Source: an uncultured Mediterranea sp.
GTDB lineage: Bacteria > Bacteroidota > Bacteroidia > Bacteroidales > Bacteroidaceae
Reading direction: 5' to 3'
Length of the DNA stretch: 64,000 nt
NCBI GenBank assembly: GCA_945831575.1
Contig: CAMACX010000002.1
Span: forward strand, 85,459 to 149,458
The first letter of the stretch is position 1. Every line of letters starts with the position of its first letter. The translations under genes and the position numbers were made by a program. The notes beneath the pieces were generated by a model. That model worked only from the letters and a program-made list of their open reading frames with translations. It ran no database searches and was not told where the DNA came from. Positions 11,345 to 20,964 of the stretch are shown here, piece after piece.

Positions 11345-12559
11345 ATGGAAAAGGTAAAACTCAACAGCATTGAAGAGGCCATTGAAGATTTCAAGGCCGG
11401 TAATTTCGTCATCGTCGTGGACGATGAGGATCGTGAGAACGAGGGCGATTTCATTATTGCAGCCGAAAAGATTACTCCTGAGAAGGTCAACTTCATGTTG
11501 AAACATGCGCGTGGTGTGCTCTGCGCACCCATCACGTTGTCACGTTGTAAGGAACTCGACCTGCCTCATCAGGTGATGGATAACACCTCGGTGCTCGGTA
11601 CCCCTTTCACCGTGACCATTGACAAGTTGGAGGGTTGCTCCACTGGTGTGTCGGCTGCCGACCGTGCCGCCACTATCCGTGCCTTGGCTGACCCTGCTTC
11701 TACGCCGGCCACTTTTGGACGTCCCGGCCACATCAATCCGCTCTATGCCCAGGAGAAGGGTGTGCTGCGCCGTGCAGGCCATACCGAAGCAGCCGTTGAC
11801 CTGGCCCGTCTGGCCGGACTCTATCCTGCAGCAGCCCTGATGGAAATCATGAGCGATGACGGTACTATGGCCCGTTTGCCTGAGTTGCGCCGCATTGCTG
11901 ACCAGTACAACATCAAGCTGGTCTCTATTGCCGATCTCATCGCCTACCGTCTCAAGCAGGAATCTATCGTGGAGAAGGGTGTAGAGGTGGACATGCCCAC
12001 CGACTACGGTCACTTCCGTCTTATCCCCTTCCGCCAGGTGGCTACAGGGCTGGAGCATGTGGCCCTCTTCAAGGGTGAATGGACAGCAGATGAGCCTATC
12101 TTGGTGCGTATGCACTCTTCATGCGCCACGGGCGATATCTTCGGCTCCATGCGTTGCGACTGCGGTGAGCAGCTCCACCGCGCCATGCAGATGATAGATG
12201 AAGCTGGCAAGGGTGTACTGGTCTATCTCAACCAGGAGGGACGCGGTATCGGTCTGATGGATAAGATCAAGGCCTACAAACTGCAGGAAGATGGTATGGA
12301 CACGGTGGATGCCAACCTTCATCTCGGCCATCTGGCCGATGAACGCGACTACGGCGTAGGTGCCCAGATCCTGCGCGAACTGGGTGTACACAAGATGCGT
12401 CTGCTCACCAACAACCCTGTGAAGCGTGTCGGCCTCGAAGCCTACGGACTGGAAATCATTGAGAACGTGCCCATCGAAACCACGCCCAACAGCTACAACG
12501 AGCGCTACCTTCGCACCAAGAAGGAACGCATGGGGCATATGTTACACTTCAATAAATAA
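11345..12559 (+). CDS. ribBA: bifunctional 3,4-dihydroxy-2-butanone-4-phosphate synthase / GTP cyclohydrolase II
   Basis: [56 protein letters not shown]. Confidence 0.96.
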   Translation: MEKVKLNSIEEAIEDFKAGNFVIVVDDEDRENEGDFIIAAEKITPEKVNFMLKHARGVLCAPITLSRCKELDLPHQVMDNTSVLGTPFTVTIDKLEGCSTGVSAADRAATIRALADPASTPATFGRPGHINPLYAQEKGVLRRAGHTEAAVDLARLAGLYPAAALMEIMSDDGTMARLPELRRIADQYNIKLVSIADLIAYRLKQESIVEKGVEVDMPTDYGHFRLIPFRQVATGLEHVALFKGEWTADEPILVRMHSSCATGDIFGSMRCDCGEQLHRAMQMIDEAGKGVLVYLNQEGRGIGLMDKIKAYKLQEDGMDTVDANLHLGHLADERDYGVGAQILRELGVHKMRLLTNNPVKRVGLEAYGLEIIENVPIETTPNSYNERYLRTKKERMGHMLHFNK

Positions 12560-12605
12560 TATAATAAATTAATGTTCGCGCGTACATTATTCATATATTA
12601 TATAT

Positions 12606-12634
12606 GGAGTTACAAGCTACTGGTTACTAGTAAC
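12606..12634. repeat. short repeat with GCTTGTAACT / ACTAGTAAC motifs (reverse orientation of the 31.1 kb array)
   Basis: Reverse complement cgttactagtaaccagtagcttgtaact resembles 31.09-31.17 kb array. Confidence 0.5.
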
Positions 12635-12653
12635 GTATGAGGTGTTAATATCT

Positions 12654-12763
12654 CAGCCGCGAACATTTAACTCTCCAGCTGCGAACATTTAACTCCCCAG
12701 CTGCGAACATTTAACTCCCCAGCCGCGAACATTTAACTCTTCGGCTGCGAACATTTAATTGAA
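12654..12763. repeat. 5 tandem copies of a 22-bp repeat CAGCYGCGAACATTTAACTCYC
   Basis: Units start at 12654, 12676, 12698, 12720, 12742; units 2 and 3 identical. Confidence 0.95.
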
Positions 12764-12802
12764 TAAAAAAACAGAGCATAAACTTATTACATTAATATCC
12801 CT

Positions 12803-13996
12803 ATGAATACATTATCCAATCGTCTGAACAGTCTGTCGCCATCGGCCACCCTGGCTATGTCGCAGAAAAGTGCTGAGCTCAAGGCACAAGGTGTAGATGT
12901 CATCAACCTGAGTGTGGGTGAACCCGACTTCAACACACCCGAGCATATCAAGGAGGCCGCTAAAAAGGCCATCGATGAAAACTGGTCACGCTATTCTCCC
13001 GTAGCGGGTTACCCCTCGCTGCGCAATGCGATTGTGGCTAAACTGAAGCAGGAGAATGGACTCGACTACACTGCTGCACAGATCTCATGTGCCAACGGTG
13101 CCAAGCAGTCAGTGTGCAACACCATCCTCACACTGGTCAATCCGGGTGATGAGGTGATTGTACCCGCTCCCTTCTGGGTAAGCTATCCCGAGATGGTGAA
13201 GCTGGCTGAGGGTACACCCGTCATCGTAGCCGCAGGCATCGAACAGGACTTCAAGATTACGCCCGAACAGCTTGAGGCTGCCATTACACCCAAGACCAAG
13301 GCGCTGATACTCTGCTCTCCCTCCAATCCCACGGGCTCGGTCTATAGCAAGGAGGAGCTGGCTGCACTTGCTGCTGTGCTGGTGCGTCATGAGCAGGTCT
13401 ATGTTATTGCTGACGAAATCTATGAGCACATCAACTACATCGGTCGCCATGAGAGCATCGCTCAGTTCCCCGAACTGAAAGAACGCGTGGTGATTGTCAA
13501 TGGTGTCTCCAAGGCCTATGCCATGACTGGCTGGCGCATCGGCTTCATCGCAGGTCCCGAGTGGATAGTGAAGGGGGTCAACAAGTTGCAGGGTCAATAC
13601 ACTTCAGGCCCCTGCTCCGTATCGCAGAAAGCTGCTGAAGCCGCTTATATCGGTACACAAGAGCCTGTAGAAGAGATGCGCAAAGCCTTTGAGCGCCGTC
13701 GTGATTTGATCGTCCGCTTGGCTAAGGAGGTACCTGGATTTGAGGTCAATGTACCTCAGGGAGCCTTCTATCTCTTCCCCAAGTGCAGTTCGTTCTACGG
13801 CAAGTCGGCTCACGGACGTACTGTCAACAACTCCGATGAACTGGCTATGTACCTGCTCGAAGTAGGTCACGTGGCTTGCGTAGGTGGTACCTCGTTTGGC
13901 GCACCTGAGTGCATCCGCATGAGTTACGCTACCAGCGACGAGAACATTGTTGAGGCCATCCGCCGCATCAAGGAGGCCTTGGCTGAACTGAAGTAA
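12803..13996 (+). CDS. aspC: class I PLP aminotransferase (aspartate aminotransferase type)
   Basis: SVGEPDFNTPEHI; SNPTGSVY; GVSKAYAMTGWRIGF (PLP lysine). Confidence 0.9.
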   Translation: MNTLSNRLNSLSPSATLAMSQKSAELKAQGVDVINLSVGEPDFNTPEHIKEAAKKAIDENWSRYSPVAGYPSLRNAIVAKLKQENGLDYTAAQISCANGAKQSVCNTILTLVNPGDEVIVPAPFWVSYPEMVKLAEGTPVIVAAGIEQDFKITPEQLEAAITPKTKALILCSPSNPTGSVYSKEELAALAAVLVRHEQVYVIADEIYEHINYIGRHESIAQFPELKERVVIVNGVSKAYAMTGWRIGFIAGPEWIVKGVNKLQGQYTSGPCSVSQKAAEAAYIGTQEPVEEMRKAFERRRDLIVRLAKEVPGFEVNVPQGAFYLFPKCSSFYGKSAHGRTVNNSDELAMYLLEVGHVACVGGTSFGAPECIRMSYATSDENIVEAIRRIKEALAELK

Positions 13997-14011
13997 ACTC
14001 CTGTAATTGTT

Positions 14012-14806
14012 ATGGGAGCAGCTAAATGGATTGGGGGCATCATCGGCTTCATGGCCGGTGGCCCTATCGGTGCCTTGGCCGGTTATGCCCTCGGCTCCAT
14101 CTTCGAATCGAGTAGTGACACCCCTTCGCAGGACTATTCCCGCCGGGGCTATGACACCGTTGACAGAGGATATAGTGCGGCTGAAGGGCAGCGCAACAGT
14201 TTCCTCTTCTCGCTGTTGGTCATGGCCTCGTACGTCATCAAGGCCGATGGCAAGGTGATGCACAGCGAGATGGAGTATGTGCGTCAGTTCCTGCGTCAGA
14301 GTTTCGGTCCCGTGGCCGCTCAGCAGGGGGAGCAGATCTTGCTCAACCTCTTTGAACAGCGCAAGCGGATGGACCAGAACAACCCCATGGCCTTCCGTCA
14401 GACCATACGCGAATGCGGCGCACAGATTGCCGAAAACCTCTCGCCCGAACAACGCCTGCAGTTGCTGGCTTTCCTGGCTGAGATAGCCAAGGCCGACGGT
14501 AACGTCTGCCAGGCTGAGATTGAGGCGCTCAAGGAGGTGGCCGCTGCCATGCGCCTTAGTGAGCAAGAGGTCCTCTCGATGCTCAACTTGGGCGGCAGTA
14601 GTCTCGAAGAGGCTTACAAGGTGCTTGAAGTGGATCCCACCGCTTCTGATGATGAGGTCAAGGCTGCTTACCGTCGCTTGGCTCTCAAGCATCATCCCGA
14701 CCGTGTGGCTACGCTCGGTGAAGACGTGAAGCGTGCTGCTGAAGAGAAGTTCCAGCAGATCAACAGTGCCAAAGAGATGATTTACAAGGCTAGGGGAATG
14801 AAGTAA
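14012..14806 (+). CDS. TerB-like plus C-terminal J-domain protein (DjlA-like)
   Basis: Gly-rich N-terminal membrane segment; YKVLEVDPTASDDEVKAAYRRLALKHHPDRV (HPD motif). Confidence 0.85.
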   Translation: MGAAKWIGGIIGFMAGGPIGALAGYALGSIFESSSDTPSQDYSRRGYDTVDRGYSAAEGQRNSFLFSLLVMASYVIKADGKVMHSEMEYVRQFLRQSFGPVAAQQGEQILLNLFEQRKRMDQNNPMAFRQTIRECGAQIAENLSPEQRLQLLAFLAEIAKADGNVCQAEIEALKEVAAAMRLSEQEVLSMLNLGGSSLEEAYKVLEVDPTASDDEVKAAYRRLALKHHPDRVATLGEDVKRAAEEKFQQINSAKEMIYKARGMK

Positions 14807-14863
14807 TTCCCGCATATTTACTCCAAGATTCTATTGAAAACCGACTATCAATCGTTATCTTTT

Positions 14864-17800
14864 ATGAAAAAAAGACTGATTACCCTCTGTCTGGGTATGG
14901 TAGCTTTGACTAGCTATGCCATCACTCCGTTGTGGATGCGCGACGTGCGCATCTCGCCCGATGGGTCGCAGATTGCCTTCTGCTACAAAGGCGATATCTA
15001 TAAAGTGGCTGCTGCAGGTGGCGAAGCACAGCGTCTCACTACGCAGGAGTCTTACGAGAGCAACCCGGTGTGGAGTCCCGATGGTAAGCAGATAGCTTTT
15101 GCCAGCGACCGCTACGGCAACTTCGACCTCTTCGTAATGTCTGCTGCAGGTGGAACGGCTACCCGCCTTACCGCCCACTCCAGCAGCGAACTCCCCTGGA
15201 GCTTCTCGCCCGATGGGCGCGATATCTACTTCTCTGCCGCCATACAGGATCCGGCCAGCAGTGCACTTTTCCCCTCAGGAGCCATGACAGAACTCTACAA
15301 GGTACCTGTCGCAGGTGGACGCACCCAGCAGGTGCTGGCCACTCCGGCAGAGATGGTCTGCTTCAGTGCCGACGGTAACCGGCTCTATTACCAGGACCGC
15401 AAGGGCTTTGAGGACGAATGGCGTAAGCACCACACCTCTTCGATAACCCGTGATATCTGGGTGGTCGATACGGCTACGGGCCGTCACACCAATCTCACCC
15501 AACGTCCAGGAGAAGACCGTAACCCCGTCCTCAGTCCCGACGGTAAGCAGCTCTACATACTCAGTGAACGCAACGGAGGTTCCTTCAATGTCTATGCCCT
15601 CGATGCGACCAACCCCTCGAAGGCTGAGGTTGTGACTCACTTCACGACCCATCCCGTTCGCTTCCTCTCCATGGGGAGCAATGGATTGCTCTGTTACACC
15701 TACGACGGTGAGATCTATACCCAGCGTCCAGGCAGTGAACCTCAGAAGGTTGCTATCAATCTGGTCAGCGATGATGCACCTACCTTTGCCAACCTTCACT
15801 TGAGTCGTGGTGCTACCGATGCAGTACCTTCACCCGATGGCAAGCAGGTGGCCTTCATCCTTCGCGGAGAAGTGTTTGTCACCTCCGTTGATTACAACAC
15901 CACCAAACAGATTACCCATACTGCTGCGGCAGAGAGCAATATAACTTGGGGAGCCGATAACCGTACCCTTGCCTATTGCAGCGAACGCGATGGTAAGGTG
16001 CAGCTCGTTGTGGCACGCATTGCCCGCAAGGAGGATCCCAACTTTGCCAACGCTACGCTGATTGACGAGGAGATTCTCCTCCCATCCGCCGATGTGGAGC
16101 GTATGATGCCCACATTCAGTCCCGATGGCAAGGAGTTGGCCTTCATCGAGGACCGTTTCCGCCTCATGGTGCTCAATATGGAGAGCGGACGTGTGCGTCA
16201 GGTGACTGACGGCTCCACCTGGTATGATACTGGTGGTGGGTTTACTTTCCGTTGGAGCCCTGATGGCCAGTGGTTTACCCTGGAGTTCATCGGCAATCGA
16301 CGTGACCCCTATGCAGATATTGGCCTGGTGAGTGCTCAGGGTGGTGAGATTACCAACCTCACAGGCAGCGGCTACATGCACGGCCATCCACGCTTCGTGA
16401 TGGAGGGTAACGCCATCCTCTTCAGCAGTGAACGTTACGGTATGCGTTCCCACGCCTCATGGGGTTCGCTCGATGATGCCCTGCTCGTCTTCCTCAATCA
16501 GGATGCCTACGACAAGTACCGTCTGAGCAAGGAGGACTACGAACTGCTCAAGGAGATGGAGAAGGAGAATAAGAAGAAAGGTGAAACATCGAAAGACAAG
16601 AAGGATGCTGGCAAGAAGAAGGGTAACAAGAAGGAATCCGATGAAGAGATCCCCGAGGTGAAGCCTATCAAGGTGGAACTGGAGGGCATTCAGGACCGCA
16701 TTGTGCGCCTTACTCCCAATTCTTCGCACATGACCGATGCCCTTCTCTCACCCGATGGAGAGAATCTTTACTACCTTGCTTCCTTTGAGGGAGGTTACGA
16801 CCTCTGGAAGATGGATTTGCGTAAGCGTGAGACCAAGTTGGTTCATAAGTTGGATGCCGGATGGGCTTCGCTGGAACTCGATGCCAAGGGAGAGAAGATG
16901 TTTATCCTTGGCGGCAACATCGCCAAGCGTATGGACTTGAAGTCGGACAAGCTCGACAACATCAGCTACCAGGCCAACTTGAAGATGGACCTCGCAGCCG
17001 AGCGCGAGTACATGTTTAATCACGTCTATCGCCAGGAGCAGAAGCGCTTCTATAACCTCAACATGCACGGTGTGGATTGGGATGCGATGAGTGCAGCCTA
17101 TCGTAAGTTTCTTCCTCACATCAACAACAACTACGACTTTGCTGAGATGCTCAGCGAATGGTTGGGCGAACTCAACGTGTCGCACACCGGTGGACGTTAC
17201 TACTCCGACCTGCAAAGTGAACCGACTGCCAACCTGGGTCTGCTCTATGACTGGAGCTACGAAGGCAATGGCCTCAAGGTGGCCGAAGTGGTTGAGAAGG
17301 GGCCATTTAGCCGTGCTACGAGCCGTGTGAAGGCTGGTGTCATCGTGGAGAAGATTGACGGACAGTCCCTCTCAGCTGAGGCCGACTATGCTCCGTTGCT
17401 GGCCAACAAGGTGGGCCGAAAGACCCTCGTCAGCTTCTACGACCCGCAGCGTGGAGAGCGTTGGGATGAGGTGGTACTCCCCATCTCGCAGGGCACTATG
17501 GGCGGCCTTCTCTACACGCGTTGGGTGAAGCAGCGTGCAGCCGATGTGGAGCGGTGGTCCAATGGACGTCTGGGCTATGTACACATCCAGTCGATGGCCG
17601 ACGGCAGCTTCCGCACGGTCTATAGTGATATCCTCGGTAAGTACAATCAGTGCGACGGCATTGTAATCGATACCCGCTTCAATGGTGGTGGTCGCTTGCA
17701 CGAAGACATCGAAATCCTCTTTAGCGGTGAGAAGTACCTCACTCAGGTCGTACGGGGCCGCGAGGCGTGCGACATGCCCAGCCGCCGTTGGAACAAACCC

Positions 17801-18121
17801 AGCATCATGTTGCAGTGTGAGGCTAACTACTCCAATGCCCACGGCACCCCCTGGGTCTATAAGCACCGTGGCATAGGCAAACTGGTGGGAGCTCCTGTAC
17901 CTGGCACTATGACTAGTGTGTCGTGGGAGACCCTGCAAGACCGTTCGCTTGTCTTTGGCATCCCTGTCATTGGTTACCAGTTGCCCGATGGCAGCTACCT
18001 GGAGAACAAGCAGCTCGAGCCCGATATACAGGTGCTTAACGCTCCCGAGACAATCGTGACCGGTGAAGACACCCAATTGCGCAGAGCTGTGGAAGAGTTG
18101 CTTAAAGAGGTGAAGAAATAA
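14864..18121 (+). CDS. S41 family peptidase, tricorn protease homolog
   Basis: Repeated PD40 blades (SPDGKQIAFASDRYGNFDLF), PDZ-like region, C-terminal S41 region; signal peptide; true start probably 14864 rather than TTG 14834. Confidence 0.85.
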   Translation: MKKRLITLCLGMVALTSYAITPLWMRDVRISPDGSQIAFCYKGDIYKVAAAGGEAQRLTTQESYESNPVWSPDGKQIAFASDRYGNFDLFVMSAAGGTATRLTAHSSSELPWSFSPDGRDIYFSAAIQDPASSALFPSGAMTELYKVPVAGGRTQQVLATPAEMVCFSADGNRLYYQDRKGFEDEWRKHHTSSITRDIWVVDTATGRHTNLTQRPGEDRNPVLSPDGKQLYILSERNGGSFNVYALDATNPSKAEVVTHFTTHPVRFLSMGSNGLLCYTYDGEIYTQRPGSEPQKVAINLVSDDAPTFANLHLSRGATDAVPSPDGKQVAFILRGEVFVTSVDYNTTKQITHTAAAESNITWGADNRTLAYCSERDGKVQLVVARIARKEDPNFANATLIDEEILLPSADVERMMPTFSPDGKELAFIEDRFRLMVLNMESGRVRQVTDGSTWYDTGGGFTFRWSPDGQWFTLEFIGNRRDPYADIGLVSAQGGEITNLTGSGYMHGHPRFVMEGNAILFSSERYGMRSHASWGSLDDALLVFLNQDAYDKYRLSKEDYELLKEMEKENKKKGETSKDKKDAGKKKGNKKESDEEIPEVKPIKVELEGIQDRIVRLTPNSSHMTDALLSPDGENLYYLASFEGGYDLWKMDLRKRETKLVHKLDAGWASLELDAKGEKMFILGGNIAKRMDLKSDKLDNISYQANLKMDLAAEREYMFNHVYRQEQKRFYNLNMHGVDWDAMSAAYRKFLPHINNNYDFAEMLSEWLGELNVSHTGGRYYSDLQSEPTANLGLLYDWSYEGNGLKVAEVVEKGPFSRATSRVKAGVIVEKIDGQSLSAEADYAPLLANKVGRKTLVSFYDPQRGERWDEVVLPISQGTMGGLLYTRWVKQRAADVERWSNGRLGYVHIQSMADGSFRTVYSDILGKYNQCDGIVIDTRFNGGGRLHEDIEILFSGEKYLTQVVRGREACDMPSRRWNKPSIMLQCEANYSNAHGTPWVYKHRGIGKLVGAPVPGTMTSVSWETLQDRSLVFGIPVIGYQLPDGSYLENKQLEPDIQVLNAPETIVTGEDTQLRRAVEELLKEVKK

Positions 18122-18167
18122 GTAACATTCTATCTTCGTACAATCTATCTACAAGACTACAAAACAT

Positions 18168-19445
18168 ATGACTACAACAGGAATGAAACCGACCTATACG
18201 CTGGTGGCCCCGGTGACTTTGCAGGCTCGTGTGGCTCTGCCGGCATCCAAGAGCATCAGTAACCGTGCGTTGATATTGCACGCCTTGAGTGGGGGCGTGC
18301 AACGCCCCCTCAATCTGAGCGATTGCGATGATACGGCTGTGATGATTCGTGCCTTGGAGTGTGACAGTGCAGCGATTGACATTCATGCCGCTGGTACGGC
18401 GATGCGTTTTCTAACGGCCTACCTCAGTACCCGTCCAGGCAGCAGGTTGCTCACAGGAAGTGCTCGCATGAAGCAACGTCCCATCCGTCTGCTGGTCGAT
18501 GCCTTGCGTACCCTTGGGGCAGACATCCGCTATGCTGAGCAAGAAGGTTTTCCACCCCTGTTGATTCAAGGGAAGGCGCTACCTGGCAGTGAGATTACAC
18601 TGGCAGGTAGCGTCAGTTCCCAGTATATCTCCGCCCTGTTGATGATTGGTCCTACGCTGCCCAGTGGCTTGACCCTTCATTTGACGGGTGACCTCATCTC
18701 CGTACCTTACATCAACCTTACCCTCTCCCTTATGGGCCATTACGGTGCTGAGGCTCGCTGGAGTGACGAACGCACCATCCGGGTAGAGCCAGGTAGATAT
18801 CGTGATGTACCCTTTACGGTAGAGAGCGATTGGAGTGCGGCCTCCTATTGGTATGAGATGATGGCGCTGTGGCAACCACAGCACGAGGAGATGGGGAGTT
18901 CTGCAGAGCACAATCCCTGCATCGAGTTGCAGGGTCTCTTTCCCCGTAGCAGTCAAGGTGATAGCCGTGGTGCGGAACTCTTTGCCAAGCTGGGGGTCCA
19001 TACCGCATTTACCGATGAGGGGGTACGGTTGACCCGTCTGGGTACGCCTGTAGCCCGCATGGTAGAGCATCTGGTCGATATGCCTGATCTGGCACAAACC
19101 TTTGTCGTGACCTGCTGTCTAATGGGAATTCCGTTTAGATTCAGCGGTTTGCAGAGCCTGCGTATCAAGGAGACCGACCGCATATCAGCCCTCCAACAGG
19201 AACTCCGTAAGTTGGGTTATGTGATTAAGGACGAGCACGACAGCATCCTCTCCTGGAATGGTGAACGCTGTCCTGTGGAAGAACATCCAGTGATTGCCAC
19301 CTACGATGACCACCGTATGGCCATGGCCTTTGCCCCCGCCGTACTCCGGTTGCCGGAGCTTACTATAGACCATCCTGAGGTAGTCAGCAAGTCCTATCCT
19401 GTCTATTGGCAACATCTGGAGGCAGCAGGCTTCTCCATCCGTTAG
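18168..19445 (+). CDS. aroA: 3-phosphoshikimate 1-carboxyvinyltransferase
   Basis: LPASKSISNRALILHAL; AGTAMRFLTAYL; RIKETDRISALQQELRKLG; DDHRMAMAFA. Confidence 0.93.
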   Translation: MTTTGMKPTYTLVAPVTLQARVALPASKSISNRALILHALSGGVQRPLNLSDCDDTAVMIRALECDSAAIDIHAAGTAMRFLTAYLSTRPGSRLLTGSARMKQRPIRLLVDALRTLGADIRYAEQEGFPPLLIQGKALPGSEITLAGSVSSQYISALLMIGPTLPSGLTLHLTGDLISVPYINLTLSLMGHYGAEARWSDERTIRVEPGRYRDVPFTVESDWSAASYWYEMMALWQPQHEEMGSSAEHNPCIELQGLFPRSSQGDSRGAELFAKLGVHTAFTDEGVRLTRLGTPVARMVEHLVDMPDLAQTFVVTCCLMGIPFRFSGLQSLRIKETDRISALQQELRKLGYVIKDEHDSILSWNGERCPVEEHPVIATYDDHRMAMAFAPAVLRLPELTIDHPEVVSKSYPVYWQHLEAAGFSIR

Positions 19446-19473
19446 CACCTCTTGCACTCCCCGTACGCTCGAT

Positions 19474-20532
19474 TCAGCGGGTCAGTTCACCGGCTAGAGG
19501 GGTCATCATCAGGCGGCGTACTTCTGAAGGAGAGTAGTGGTGACCTAGCAGAAACATCAGTTTGGTCACGGCAGCCTCTATAGTCATGTCGTAACCGCTC
19601 ACCACGCCGGCTTGCATCAGGTGATATCCCGTCTCGTAGCGCTCCATTTCCACTGTGCCGGCGTTGCATTGCGTTACATTGATTACCACGATGCCCCGCT
19701 GTGTAGCCTCGCTCAGTGCATTGAGAAACCACGGCTTGCTTGGTGCATTGCCCGAACCAAACGTCTCCAGAATCACCCCCTTCAGCCCCGGCGTGTGCAG
19801 TACAGCATCCACGATGTGCTGGCCAATGCCAGGGAAGAGCTTGAGCACCGTCAGGTTGGTGTCGAGCAGGTAGTGTGGATTCAGGCTTCGCTCTACCTCC
19901 CGTTCTTCTCGCGTGGGGTGATTGGTGTTAATCTGAGGCAGATTGTACTTGATGTGGATGCCCGCCGTGGCCAGTGAAGGGTAGTTGAAGGAGCGGAACG
20001 CATTAAAGTCCTCCGCATTGATTTTCGTCGTACGGTTGCCCCGCATGAGGTGGTTCTCAAAGAAAATGCACACTTCGGGTACTACAGGTGACCCGTCTTC
20101 ACGAGTGGCTGCTGCAATCTCCAGGCTGGTCAGCAGGTTCTCCTTGCCGTCCGTGCGGAGTACCCCGATGGGAAGCTGTGATCCGGTGAGAATCACCGGT
20201 TTGTTGAGTCCTTCGAGCATGAAGCTCAAGGCCGATGCGGTGAAAGCCATGGTGTCCGTACCATGTAGTATCACGAAACCGCTGTAGCGCGCGTAGTTCT
20301 TGCTCACTACCTCTACTAGCTTGCGCCAGCTCTCCGTGTCCATGTCCGATGAGTCAATGGGAGGGTCAAACGTATAGGTGTCGATACTGAAGTCGAATCG
20401 TTCCAGCTCGGGGACATGTCTTTGGAGTTGCTCCAGGTTGAAGTTCTCAAGGGCACCCGTCTCCGGATTTTCCATCATACCGATGGTTCCTCCGGTGTAA
20501 ATTAGCAAAATGGAAGTATCAGAGCCGTTCAT
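19474..20532 (-). CDS. ansA: type I L-asparaginase
   Basis: LLIYTGGTIGMMENPETG; VILHGTDTMAFTASALSFML; start assigned at MNGSDTSILL (20532), upstream residues of ORF call look non-coding. Confidence 0.9.
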   Translation of the reverse strand: MNGSDTSILLIYTGGTIGMMENPETGALENFNLEQLQRHVPELERFDFSIDTYTFDPPIDSSDMDTESWRKLVEVVSKNYARYSGFVILHGTDTMAFTASALSFMLEGLNKPVILTGSQLPIGVLRTDGKENLLTSLEIAAATREDGSPVVPEVCIFFENHLMRGNRTTKINAEDFNAFRSFNYPSLATAGIHIKYNLPQINTNHPTREEREVERSLNPHYLLDTNLTVLKLFPGIGQHIVDAVLHTPGLKGVILETFGSGNAPSKPWFLNALSEATQRGIVVINVTQCNAGTVEMERYETGYHLMQAGVVSGYDMTIEAAVTKLMFLLGHHYSPSEVRRLMMTPLAGELTR

Positions 20533-20694
20533 GTGTGTTGTGATTGAATATTTTCGCTGCAAAGATATGAATATTCCTTGTATTATCCGACATTTTGATA
20601 CTTTCTTTTTGCGGTATTCTTCTCTTTTCTTTTTCAAGAAGAAAAAATATCGCAAAAAAGTGAGGAAAAGTGATAGATTGAAAAGATTTATTCT

Positions 20695-20702
20695 TAATTT
20701 TG
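20695..20702 (+). promoter_or_regulatory. candidate -7 element TAATTTTG for the thr operon
   Basis: TAnnTTTG match upstream of leader ORF. Confidence 0.4.
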
Positions 20703-20730
20703 CCGCGAATTTCAATAAAGCGTAGCAACA

Positions 20731-20802
20731 ATGATGTTATACAGTTACTATCTTCACTTCGTCACATCGACATACGTCGGTACCATGACCCCTCGGGGTT
20801 AA
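20731..20802 (+). CDS. candidate thr operon leader peptide MMLYSYYLHFVTSTYVGTMTPRG
   Basis: 23-codon ORF with 4 Thr codons (ACA, ACA, ACC, ACC) within 9 codons, in the long leader upstream of thrA; overlaps potential stem-loops. Confidence 0.5.
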   Translation: MMLYSYYLHFVTSTYVGTMTPRG

Positions 20803-20964
20803 GGATAGTATTTTGTGTTTCTACGTGATACACGCATTTTCAATCAGTTTCTTTTTTATCCACCCCGTTGTGTAGCCCTCTCCAAGGGGAGGAGGCTTGT
20901 TGCATAGGATACAGACAATAGCGTCCCCTTATATTTTGAAGTTTAAAAACAGATACGACATAGC

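Noticed and set aside
12654-12763. CRISPR array interpretation of the 22-bp repeats
   Set aside because: Units abut directly with no variable spacers, and no cas genes are present in the window
13604-14815. 403-aa ORF antisense to aspC 3' end and the DnaJ-domain gene
   Set aside because: Spans two well-supported sense genes; no domain features
20874-20900. CCCTCTCCAAGGGGAGGAGG hairpin as the thr attenuator terminator
   Set aside because: Very small loop and no U-tract follows; not convincing as an intrinsic terminator
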